A program made the translations under genes and the position numbers. 64,000 nt of DNA from Azospirillum cavernae (GTDB taxonomy: Bacteria > Pseudomonadota > Alphaproteobacteria > Azospirillales > Azospirillaceae). A model generated the notes under the pieces. That model searched no databases. It saw only the letters and a program-made list of their open reading frames with translations, and was not told the DNA's origin. The DNA lies in the NCBI RefSeq assembly GCF_003590795.1, contig NZ_QYUL01000003.1, positions 496,001-560,000 on the forward strand. Direction: 5' to 3'. Of this stretch, positions 57,118 through 64,000 are shown piece by piece; within the stretch, counting starts at the first letter, position 1, and each line of letters opens with the position of its first letter.

Positions 57118-58566
57118 CTAATGCCTGTTGGTTGGTTGATGATCGGCGGCTTTGCGCGCCGATTCATGGCGGTAGTTCAGGCGCACGGCCCCCCAATGGC
57201 GACCGCGCACCAGGATCGGCGTCGACACTTCCTTGATGGTCACGAACTGCCCGCCGCCCATGTCGCGGCGGTAAGTTTGCAGGATGAAGGGCTTCCGGTT
57301 GCGCGCCGCCGCCAGCCCGGCGCGGTCGTCGAAGATGCGGCGGTTGCGGCAATGGGCGGCGTTCCACACCGGGTCGGGGCCTTGCGGGTTGGCGTAACGC
57401 TGGTTGTGGGTCGGCAGATAGCCGTTGCGGTCCACCGCCACGCAGGACGCCGTGCGCGGGTCGGCGGCGAAGGCCGGTTCCAGAATGTCGGGCAGCGCCC
57501 GGTCGGTGAAGTCGGTGAAGCGGGTCTTGAACTGGCGCGGGTTGCTGTTGGCGACCGGGACATACTCCTCGTCGAACAGGTCGGCCTCGCTGATTTCGCC
57601 GATGGCCAGACCGGCTTCCAGCCGGGTGGCGAGTTGGATGGCGACCTGCCGCGCCCGGCGCAGGAACGGGCTGTCAACGGTCTCGACGCCCATGTCCACC
57701 GTCGCCTCGATCAAGGATTCGCCCAAGCTGAGCAGGGAGGCGACCTGATCGCGCGCGCGCCCGACGTCGGCGCTGGACGACGCGATGTCGCCCGCGATCT
57801 GCGCCATGCGGCCTTCCATGTCGCGGCACTGGTCATGGATGGTGGCGGCCTCGCCGTCGATGCGGGTGGATTCCGTCGCCACCATGTCCATCACCTCGGA
57901 CACCGCCGCGAACACCCCGGCGATGGCGTCGGCGCCGCTGCGGACGGCGGCGGCGCGCTCGGTCCCCGCCGCGCCATGGTCCAGCAGGCGGCGCGCCCGT
58001 TCGTCCAGCGTGCGCAGGGTGCCTTCGATCTCCACCGTCGCCTCGGCGGTTTTGCGCGACAGCGCCTTGACCTCGGTGGCGACGACGGCGAAGCCGCGCC
58101 CGGCGTCGCCCGCCCGCGCCGCCTCGATGGTGGCGTTCAGCGCCAGCAGGTTGGTTTGCCGGGCGATGGCGTTGATCTCGCGCGCCACCTTGCCGACGCC
58201 CTTCATCACCTCGCGCAGTTCGTTCAGTTCGGCGTCGATGGCCCCGACGGTGGAGACCAGCGCGTTGATCGAGCCGATGGCCCCGTCCAGCGTCGCGCGC
58301 GACCCGTCAACCCGGCCCCGCGCCGCGTCCACCTCCCCGCAGGTGGCGCGGGCCGATCCGGCGATGCGCTCCCCCGCTTGCGCCATGGCGATGGAGGCGG
58401 CGTGCAAATTGCCCAGCGTCGCCGCCCCGCGATCCATGCGCGCGCTGATGTCCTCGATCCGCCCGGAGATCTCGGCGATGTCCACCGACATGCCACCCGC
58501 CGCGTCGGCGATCCGGTCGAGATGTCGGTCGTGAAGGGATGAGGCGATGACGCTGGAGCCGTCCAT
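57118..58566 (-). CDS. Soluble chemoreceptor with N-terminal signalling and C-terminal sensory domain
   Basis: 482 residues with no transmembrane segment. The methyl-accepting signalling coiled coil is N-terminal (residues about 1-310), with the hairpin tip [18 protein letters not shown] and [15 protein letters not shown]. The C-terminal about 150 residues are a sensory domain seen with such receptors ([41 protein letters not shown]). This reversed order is typical of cytoplasmic receptors. GGGAGG precedes the ATG. First gene of the operon with bdhA. Confidence 0.92.
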   Translation of the reverse strand: MDGSSVIASSLHDRHLDRIADAAGGMSVDIAEISGRIEDISARMDRGAATLGNLHAASIAMAQAGERIAGSARATCGEVDAARGRVDGSRATLDGAIGSINALVSTVGAIDAELNELREVMKGVGKVAREINAIARQTNLLALNATIEAARAGDAGRGFAVVATEVKALSRKTAEATVEIEGTLRTLDERARRLLDHGAAGTERAAAVRSGADAIAGVFAAVSEVMDMVATESTRIDGEAATIHDQCRDMEGRMAQIAGDIASSSADVGRARDQVASLLSLGESLIEATVDMGVETVDSPFLRRARQVAIQLATRLEAGLAIGEISEADLFDEEYVPVANSNPRQFKTRFTDFTDRALPDILEPAFAADPRTASCVAVDRNGYLPTHNQRYANPQGPDPVWNAAHCRNRRIFDDRAGLAAARNRKPFILQTYRRDMGGGQFVTIKEVSTPILVRGRHWGAVRLNYRHESARKAADHQPTNRH

Positions 58567-58675
58567 GGTGATGATAACCTCCCTTGTCGCGCTGGTTGGG
58601 CCGCGCTGGTTGAAGCCTCAGGCGTTTCGCCGGAGACCCGTCGGCCCGGAATTGCGTGGTGTTTTCGCTAACTTG

Positions 58676-58692
58676 CGCAAATCGCGTGCCAG
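58676..58692 (-). promoter_or_regulatory. Sigma-54 (-24/-12) promoter of the mcp-bdhA operon
   Basis: Read leftwards: CTGGCACGCGATTTGCG. This has the -24 TGGCACG, the -12 TTGC and the obligatory 10-bp GG-to-GC spacing of RpoN promoters. It lies about 110 bp upstream of the chemoreceptor start. Confidence 0.82.
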
Positions 58693-58882
58693 CCGGACAA
58701 GGCGTTGTGAAAAAACAGCAACACACGGAAATGATTGGACATGATGATTGTGGGATCGGGCGTCCTTTGTTGTCTCTGTCCGCAATTCTGGACGCAGCGT
58801 CACAGCGCTGGACAGACGTCGGCGTCGCATTGGCAAAGGAAAAAACGAATGAACTCTTGAAACAACGCGCGCGGGGAAAAAG

Positions 58883-58904
58883 AAGGGGGCCGTCAGGCCC
58901 CCTT
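58883..58904 (-). terminator. Terminator of the second liv operon
   Basis: AAGGGGGCC (58883-58891), loop GTCA, GGCCCCCTT (58896-58904): perfect 9-bp stem. On the leftward strand it is followed by CTTTTT, a rho-independent arrangement. Confidence 0.88.
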
Positions 58905-58948
58905 GGGGAAGGTCTCGTTTCAGGAAAACACGCCGCCAACTGTCCGGG

Positions 58949-59947
58949 TCAGCGCGCCCCCGGCAACCGGGCGAGGATTTCGCCGACGATGCCGCGCCGG
59001 AACAGCAGCACGCAGACGACGAAGATGGCGCCGATGACCACCGGAACCGGCAGGCTGGTCGCCGCCAGATAGCTTTCCAGCGTCACCACCAACCCGGCCC
59101 CGACCACCGGGCCGAACAGGGTGCCCATGCCGCCCAGCAGGGTCATCAACACCACCTCGCCCGACATCTGCCATTGCACGTCGGTCAGCGAGGCCAGTTG
59201 GAAGACCAGCGCCTTGGTTCCGCCCGCCAACCCGGCCAGCGACGCCGACAGGACGAAGGCGACCAGCTTGTAACGGTCGGTGCGGTAGCCCAGCGAAATG
59301 GCGCGCGGCTCATTCTCGCGGATCGCCTTCAACACCTGGCCGAAGGGCGAATGCACCGTGCGCCAAATCAGCGCGAAGCCGACGACGAAGATCGCCAGCA
59401 CCGCGTAATACATGGTCAAGGGTTGCGTCAGGTCGAAGATTCCGAACAGAACGCCGCGCGGCACGCCCTGGATGCCGTCCTCGCCGCCGGTGAACTTCAT
59501 TTGCAGGGCCATGAAGAAGACCATCTGCGACAGCGCCAGCGTGATCATCGCGAAATAGATGCCCTGGCGGCGGATGGCGATGACCCCGAAGATCAAGCCG
59601 AGAAAGGCCCCGGCGAGAACGCCCAGCAGCAAGCCCGCCTCCGGCGGCAGGCCCCAGACCTTGACCGAATGGGCGGTGACGTAGGCCGCGCCGCCGAAAA
59701 ACGCGGCGTGGCCGAAGCTGAGCAGACCGGCGAAGCCGATCAACAGGTTGAAGGCGCAGGCGAACAGCGCGAAACACAGCACCTTCATGACAAAGACGGG
59801 GTAGAGCGCGAAGGGCGCGGCCCCGGCCACCGCCAGCCCGACGGCGAACAGCAGGGCGGTGCGGGCGGTTCCGGCGTCCGGCCCCCGCAGGGCCACCGTG
59901 GCGGTTTTGGGGGCGGCTTGGTTGGTGGTTTGGCTTGCGGCGGTCAT
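58949..59947 (-). CDS. livM: ABC transporter permease, LivM family (second system)
   Basis: 332-residue integral-membrane permease with about ten helices. Markers are CAFNLLIGFAGLLSFGHAAFFGGAAYV and the ATPase-contact loop RENEPRAISLGYRTDRYKLVAFV. Last gene of the leftward operon livG-livF-livK-livH-livM. It starts 3 bp after the livH stop. A terminator follows downstream. Confidence 0.94.
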   Translation of the reverse strand: MTAASQTTNQAAPKTATVALRGPDAGTARTALLFAVGLAVAGAAPFALYPVFVMKVLCFALFACAFNLLIGFAGLLSFGHAAFFGGAAYVTAHSVKVWGLPPEAGLLLGVLAGAFLGLIFGVIAIRRQGIYFAMITLALSQMVFFMALQMKFTGGEDGIQGVPRGVLFGIFDLTQPLTMYYAVLAIFVVGFALIWRTVHSPFGQVLKAIRENEPRAISLGYRTDRYKLVAFVLSASLAGLAGGTKALVFQLASLTDVQWQMSGEVVLMTLLGGMGTLFGPVVGAGLVVTLESYLAATSLPVPVVIGAIFVVCVLLFRRGIVGEILARLPGAR

Positions 59948-59950
59948 GGA

Positions 59951-60838
59951 TCAACGCTCCCGTCCGAAAAGGCCCGCAGGCTTGATGAGAAGAACGATCG
60001 CCATCACGACGAACACGACGATGTTGGACGCCTCGGGGTAAAAGACCTTGGTCAAGCCTTCCATCAGCCCCAGCCCCAGGCCGGTGAGGATCGCGCCCAG
60101 GATCGACCCCATGCCGCCGATGACGACCACAGCGAAGACGATGATGATGAGGTTGGATCCCATCAGCGGCGACACCTGATAGATCGGCGCGGCCAGCACC
60201 CCGGCCAGCCCGGCCAACGCCACGCCAAAGGCGTAGGTCGCCGACACCATCACCGGCACGTTGATGCCAAAGGCCTGGACCAGAACCGGGTTTTCGGTGG
60301 CGGCGCGCAAATAGGCCCCCAACCGCGTCCGCTCGATGGCGAACCAGGTGCCGAAGCAGACGATCAACGAGGACACGACGACCCAGCCGCGATAATTCGG
60401 CAGGAACATGAAGCCCAGATTCTGCCCGCCCTTCAGCAGGTCGGGAATCGGGTAGGGCTGGCCCGACACGCCGTAAAAATGCCGGAACGCCCCTTCAAAA
60501 ATCAGCGCCAGACCAAAGGTCAGCAGCAGCCCATAGAGATGGTCGAGCTTGTAGAGCCGCGACAGCATCGTCTTTTCCAAAACGACGCCGATCAACCCGA
60601 CCGCCGTCGGCGCCAGAAACAGCGCCCACCAATAGCCCAAGCCCAGATAATTCAGCAGCAGCCACGCCACAAAGGCGCCGACCATGTAAAGCGCGCCATG
60701 AGCGAAGTTGATGACGTTGAGCATCCCGAAAATCACCGCCAGCCCCAGGCTGAGCAGCGCGTAAAACGAGCCGTTGATGAGGCCCAGCAAAAGCTGGCCA
60801 AACAGCGCTTGGGGCGGCACCCCCAACAGATCGAACAT
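59951..60838 (-). CDS. livH: ABC transporter permease, LivH family (second system)
   Basis: 295-residue permease, about eight helices. LGLAVIFGMLNVINFAHGALYMVGAF is the LivH marker and RAATENPVLVQAFGI the contact loop. Of two nearby ATGs, 60838 is preferred: GGGGAGGG lies 6 nt upstream of it, but none before the ATG at 60844. A 92-bp palindromic repeat separates it from livK. Confidence 0.94.
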   Translation of the reverse strand: MFDLLGVPPQALFGQLLLGLINGSFYALLSLGLAVIFGMLNVINFAHGALYMVGAFVAWLLLNYLGLGYWWALFLAPTAVGLIGVVLEKTMLSRLYKLDHLYGLLLTFGLALIFEGAFRHFYGVSGQPYPIPDLLKGGQNLGFMFLPNYRGWVVVSSLIVCFGTWFAIERTRLGAYLRAATENPVLVQAFGINVPVMVSATYAFGVALAGLAGVLAAPIYQVSPLMGSNLIIIVFAVVVIGGMGSILGAILTGLGLGLMEGLTKVFYPEASNIVVFVVMAIVLLIKPAGLFGRER

Positions 60839-60894
60839 GGCCATCCCTCCCCGAATGTCGCGCGTGGTGGTTTCTTGATTGATTGGCGCGCGCT

Positions 60895-60986
60895 GCCCCC
60901 TCCCCATCCCTCCCCCGCTTGACAGCGAGAGAGGGGGTTGGTCGTTCCCTCTCCCGCCAGCGGCGGGGAAGGGTTAGGGAGGGGGC
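60895..60986. repeat. 92-bp imperfect palindromic repeat (copy 2)
   Basis: Begins GCCCCCTCCCCATCCC and ends GGGTTAGGGAGGGGGC, nearly identical at both ends to the 105-bp element at 23304-23408, with a shorter middle. Folds into a long hairpin with inner CCCTCTCCCGC/GAGAGAGGGGG arms. Lies between livK and livH. Confidence 0.75.
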
Positions 60987-61002
60987 AACCGCAATTCTGG
61001 CG

Positions 61003-62205
61003 TCACTTCACCAGCGGGCAGCCGCTCAGCGCCGGATCCAGGAAGGCGGTTTCCGCCGGGATGGTCTTCACGACGTCGTAATAATCCCACGGACCCTTGG
61101 ACTCGCCGGGCTTCTTGACGCGGACCAGATACATGTCGTGGAACATGCGGCCATTCGCGGCGACCTTGCCCTTTTTGGCGAACATGTCCTCAACCGGCAG
61201 TTCGCGCATCTTGGCGGCGACCTTGTCGGAATCGTCGGTCTTCGCGGCTTCCACCGCCTTCAGGTAATGCTTGACCGCCGAATAGACGCCCGCCTGCACC
61301 ATGGTCGGCTTCTTGCCCGCCTTGGCCTCGAACTTCTTCGACCAGTCGCGGGTCTGGTCGTCGAGGTTCCAATAGAAGCCTTCGGTGAACATCAGGCCTT
61401 GCGCCGCCGACAAGCCCAACGCGTGGACGTCGGTGATGAACAGCAGCAGCCCGGCCAGGCTCTGGCCGCTCTGGGTGATGCCGAATTCGGCGGCCTGCTT
61501 GACCGCGTTGGTGGCGTCGCCGCCCGCGTTGGCGAAGCCGATGACGTCGGCCTTCGACGCCTGGGCCTGCAACAGGAAGGACGAGAAATCCGACGACCCC
61601 AGCGGATGGCGAACCGTGCCGACCACCTTGCCGCCCAGCTTGTTGACCATCTTGGTGGTCTCTTCCTCCAGCGACTGGCCAAAGGCGTAATCGGCGGTCA
61701 CAAAGTACCAGCTCTTCTTGCCCTGCTCGAACAGCGCGCGGCCCGTCCCGGCGGCCATCGCGTAATTGTCGTAGGTCCAGTGGAAGCCGTAGGGGCTGCA
61801 TTGCGCGCCGGTCAGCGCCGTGGCGCCGGGGCCGGACATCAGGAAGATGCGCTTCTTCTCCTTGGTTATGCCCTGCACCGCCAGGGCGGCGGCGGAGTTC
61901 GGCACGTCGGCGATGACGTCGACGTTGCCGGTGTCCACCCATTCGCGCGCCTTGCTGGCGGCGATGTCGGCCTTGTTCTGGTGGTCGGCGACGACGATTT
62001 CGATGGGCGCCCCGGCGACCTTGCCGCCGAACTCCTCCGCCGCCATCCGCGCGGCGATGGCCGAGCCTTCGCCGGCGAGGTCGGCGTAGATGCCCGAACG
62101 GTCGTTCAGCACGCCGATGCGGACGACGTCGTTCGACACCTGGGCTTGCGCCGCGCCGCTGGCGAGCGTGAGCAGGGCGGTTCCGGCAAGAAGAAGGCTG
62201 CGCAT
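61003..62205 (-). CDS. livK: Periplasmic substrate-binding protein, LivK family (second system)
   Basis: 400 residues. Signal peptide MRSLLLAGTALLTLASGAAQA, then mature QVSNDVVRIGVLNDRSGIYADLAGEGS, the type I binding fold seen in transporters for branched-chain amino acids, amides and related compounds. GGGAGAGAG precedes the ATG at 62205; a longer frame upstream has no ribosome-binding site. Third gene of the operon; flanked by hairpins on both sides. Substrate not assignable. Confidence 0.93.
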   Translation of the reverse strand: MRSLLLAGTALLTLASGAAQAQVSNDVVRIGVLNDRSGIYADLAGEGSAIAARMAAEEFGGKVAGAPIEIVVADHQNKADIAASKAREWVDTGNVDVIADVPNSAAALAVQGITKEKKRIFLMSGPGATALTGAQCSPYGFHWTYDNYAMAAGTGRALFEQGKKSWYFVTADYAFGQSLEEETTKMVNKLGGKVVGTVRHPLGSSDFSSFLLQAQASKADVIGFANAGGDATNAVKQAAEFGITQSGQSLAGLLLFITDVHALGLSAAQGLMFTEGFYWNLDDQTRDWSKKFEAKAGKKPTMVQAGVYSAVKHYLKAVEAAKTDDSDKVAAKMRELPVEDMFAKKGKVAANGRMFHDMYLVRVKKPGESKGPWDYYDVVKTIPAETAFLDPALSGCPLVK

Positions 62206-62225
62206 GACTGTCTCTCTCCCTCGGG

Positions 62226-62247
62226 GATTTTGGTTGGATTTTGGTTG
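62226..62247. repeat. Tandem 11-bp repeat in the livK leader
   Basis: GATTTTGGTTG occurs twice head to tail (62226-62236, 62237-62247), followed by a decayed third unit. It lies in the leader of livK. Function unknown. Confidence 0.6.
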
Positions 62248-62328
62248 GGTTTGGTCGTGTTCGTTCGTTCGCGCGGTTGGATCCGCGCGTGGTTTTGACG
62301 ACAGGATGTGTGGCAAGCCGCCGGGGTT

Positions 62329-62359
62329 CGCCGTTCCTCCGCAATCGGGAGGAACGGCG
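62329..62359 (-). other. Intercistronic hairpin between livF and livK
   Basis: CGCCGTTCCTCC (62329-62340), loop GCAATCG, GGAGGAACGGCG (62348-62359): perfect 12-bp stem 34 bp past the livF stop. No U-tract, so an attenuator or mRNA-protecting structure is likelier than a full terminator. Confidence 0.6.
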
Positions 62360-62392
62360 TCGCCGCAGTCGCTTTGGGTCAAAAACGGGGTG

Positions 62393-63115
62393 TCAGACGC
62401 CGAGATAGGTGTGGAGCTTGTCCATGTTGGCGTCGAGCTGGTCGTTCGGGATCATGTCCACGACATGCCCCTCTTCCATCACATAGTGACGGTCGGCGAT
62501 GGTGGCGGCGAAGCGGAAATTCTGCTCCACCAGGACGATGGTGAAACCGCGCGCCTTCAACGCGCGGACGGCGACGCCGATCTGTTCGATGATGACCGGG
62601 GCCAGCCCCTCCGTCGGTTCGTCCAGCAAAATCAGGTTGGCGCCGGTGCGCAGGATGCGGGCGATGGCCAACATCTGCTGTTCGCCGCCCGACAAACGGG
62701 TGCCTTGCGTCGTGCCGCGCCCTTTCAAATTGGGGAACAGGTCGTAAATCTGCTCCACCGTCATGCCGCCCTCCTTGATGACCGGCGGCAGGGTCAGGTT
62801 TTCATCGACGCTGAGGCTGGAGAAGATGCCGCGCTCTTCCGGGACGTAACCGATGCCCAGACGCGGGATCTTGTGCTGGGCCATGCCGATCAGCTCGGTC
62901 CCCTGGAAGCGGATGGAGCCGGTGCGCCGCCCGATGATGCCCATGATCGAGCGCATGGTGGACGTCTTGCCCGCCCCGTTGCGGCCCAGCAGGGTTACGA
63001 CCTCGCCCTGGCGAACCTCCAGGCTGACGCCGTGCAGGACATGGCTTTCGCCGTAGAAGCCGTGCAGATCGTTGATCTCCAGCATGGCGGTCTTGATGAT
63101 CGAACCGTCAGGCAT
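62393..63115 (-). CDS. livF: ABC transporter ATPase, LivF family (second system)
   Basis: 240 residues: Walker A GRNGAGKTSTM, GYVPEERGIFSSLSV, signature LSGGEQQML, Walker B LILLDEPTEGLAP. Starts at 63115 (MPDGSIIK) with GGGGGAG 6 nt upstream, overlapping the livG end by 8 bp. Second gene of the operon. Confidence 0.95.
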   Translation of the reverse strand: MPDGSIIKTAMLEINDLHGFYGESHVLHGVSLEVRQGEVVTLLGRNGAGKTSTMRSIMGIIGRRTGSIRFQGTELIGMAQHKIPRLGIGYVPEERGIFSSLSVDENLTLPPVIKEGGMTVEQIYDLFPNLKGRGTTQGTRLSGGEQQMLAIARILRTGANLILLDEPTEGLAPVIIEQIGVAVRALKARGFTIVLVEQNFRFAATIADRHYVMEEGHVVDMIPNDQLDANMDKLHTYLGV

Positions 63116-63875
63116 GCCCTGCTCCCCCACCCGTGCCCATATAGGCTTCCATGACCTGGGCGTTGCGCGATACGACGTCGTATGGACCTTCGGCGAGGAT
63201 TTCGCCGCGCCGCAGGACGGTGATGGTGTCCGACAGATGGGCGACGACCGACAGATTGTGCTCCACCATCAACACCGTGCGGCTGGCGGCCACCCGTTTG
63301 ATGAGCGCGGCGGTGCCCTCGATGTCCTCATGCCCCATGCCGGCCAGCGGCTCGTCCAGCAGCATCACTTCGGGATCGAGCGCCAGGGTGGTGGCGATTT
63401 CCAGCGCGCGCTTGCGGCCATAGGGCAGCTCGGCGGCCAGATGATAGGCCCACGGCGTCAGATTGACGTCCTCGATCAGCTCCAGCGCCCGCTGGTGCAG
63501 CTCGTGCAGGGTCGATTCCGATTTCCAGAAGTGAAAGCTGGTGCCGAGCGGGCGTTGCAGGGCGACGCGGACATTTTCCAGCACGCTCAGATGCGGGAAG
63601 ACCGCCGAGATCTGAAAGGAGCGCACCAGCCCCATCAGCGCGATGTCCGCCGGTTTGGCGCGGGTGATGTCCTTGCCCTTGTAGAGAATTTGCCCACGGG
63701 TCGGCGTCAGGAACTTGGTGAGCAGGTTGAACACCGTGCTCTTGCCCGCTCCGTTCGGCCCGATCAACGCGTGGATGGTGCCCCGGCGAACCTGGAGGTT
63801 CACCTCTTTCACCGCGACGAAGCCCTTGAACTCTTTCGTCAGGCCGCGCGCTTCCAGGATGATGTCGTCGGTCAT
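63108..63875 (-). CDS. livG: ABC transporter ATPase, LivG family (second system)
   Basis: 255 residues from MTDDIILEARGLTKEFKGF: Walker A GPNGAGKSTVF, LPYGRKRALEIA in place of the LSGGQ signature (LivG type), Walker B VMLLDEPLAGMGHED. GGGGAGGGG lies about 12 nt upstream of the ATG at 63875; a further in-frame start at 63968 is possible but lacks family support. First gene of the leftward operon; about 125 bp of sequence remain before the window edge, with no further gene seen there. Confidence 0.94.
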   Translation of the reverse strand: MTDDIILEARGLTKEFKGFVAVKEVNLQVRRGTIHALIGPNGAGKSTVFNLLTKFLTPTRGQILYKGKDITRAKPADIALMGLVRSFQISAVFPHLSVLENVRVALQRPLGTSFHFWKSESTLHELHQRALELIEDVNLTPWAYHLAAELPYGRKRALEIATTLALDPEVMLLDEPLAGMGHEDIEGTAALIKRVAASRTVLMVEHNLSVVAHLSDTITVLRRGEILAEGPYDVVSRNAQVMEAYMGTGGGAGHA

Positions 63876-64000
63876 CGGCTGTGCAATCCCCTCCCCTGTC
63901 GTCCTCGTGGTTCCCGGCCGCTTCCCGGTGGGACGTTTGCCGATGTTGGTAAGCATGAAGCGTGCCAACCGGCGGCCATGGTCGCAAAGCGCCCGAATTC

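Larger units (their letters stand above)
58567..58948. other. Intergenic region between chemoreceptor and livM
   Basis: 382 bp without a convincing gene. It contains the leftward sigma-54 promoter (58676-58692), a candidate GTCC-N8-GGAC repeat near 58779-58794 that could bind an upstream activator, and the terminator of the liv operon at 58883-58904. Confidence 0.65.

Overview
The window is about 64 kb of GC-rich chromosome from an alphaproteobacterium. Gene content points to Rhodospirillales/Azospirillum-like bacteria: ctrA, chpT and ccrM of the CtrA cell-cycle circuit, a cheA-cheW-cheY-cheB-cheR operon with a hybrid CheA, a dual cold-shock-domain protein, an RpoH-type sigma factor and two branched-chain-type ABC transporters. 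This placement is inferred from gene content, not from an alignment. I see no rRNA, tRNA, CRISPR array, insertion sequence or prophage. The window looks like core chromosome with metabolic islands and begins inside a gene.

Layout. 0-5.7 kb: tail of a membrane protein, a hypothetical protein, PEP carboxylase, a periplasmic binding protein and serine acetyltransferase. 5.7-8.1 kb: divergent pobR/pobA (4-hydroxybenzoate to protocatechuate). 8.1-15.4 kb: a MASE3-PAS-GGDEF-EAL protein, an Rrf2 regulator, a P1B-5-type metal ATPase fused to hemerythrin, a small protein and mogA. 15.4-20.1 kb: a complete Liv-type ABC transporter. 20.4-27.4 kb: pcaI-pcaJ-pcaF-pcaL-pcaB-pcaH-pcaG, which together with pobA take 4-hydroxybenzoate to succinyl-CoA and acetyl-CoA. 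The Liv transporter next to pca is a plausible aromatic-acid importer.

27.5-39.9 kb: folB, ccrM, rnhB, a double cNMP-binding protein, a YchJ-like protein, dual-CSD protein, an Hcp/Hcr-like nitrosative-stress pair under a CRP/FNR-type palindrome, prephenate dehydrogenase, fliJ-fliI divergent from ctrA, cspA and two small proteins. 40-45.7 kb: the che operon. 45.9-51.9 kb: small proteins, chpT, a DivJ/PleC-like histidine kinase, a phytase-like lipoprotein, a His-tailed NifX-family protein and rpoH.

52-64 kb: a GntR regulator with a striking 15-bp inverted repeat and a DUF1989 enzyme; an IclR regulator; a PAS-type sigma-54 activator; a soluble chemoreceptor-bdhA operon preceded by a near-consensus sigma-54 promoter; and a second Liv operon (livG-livF-livK-livH-livM). 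Recurrent themes are palindromic operators next to regulated genes, and strong hairpins or about 100-bp palindromic repeats between cistrons of the liv and pca operons. Start codons below were chosen by ribosome-binding site and family N-terminus and are often internal to the longest open frame.
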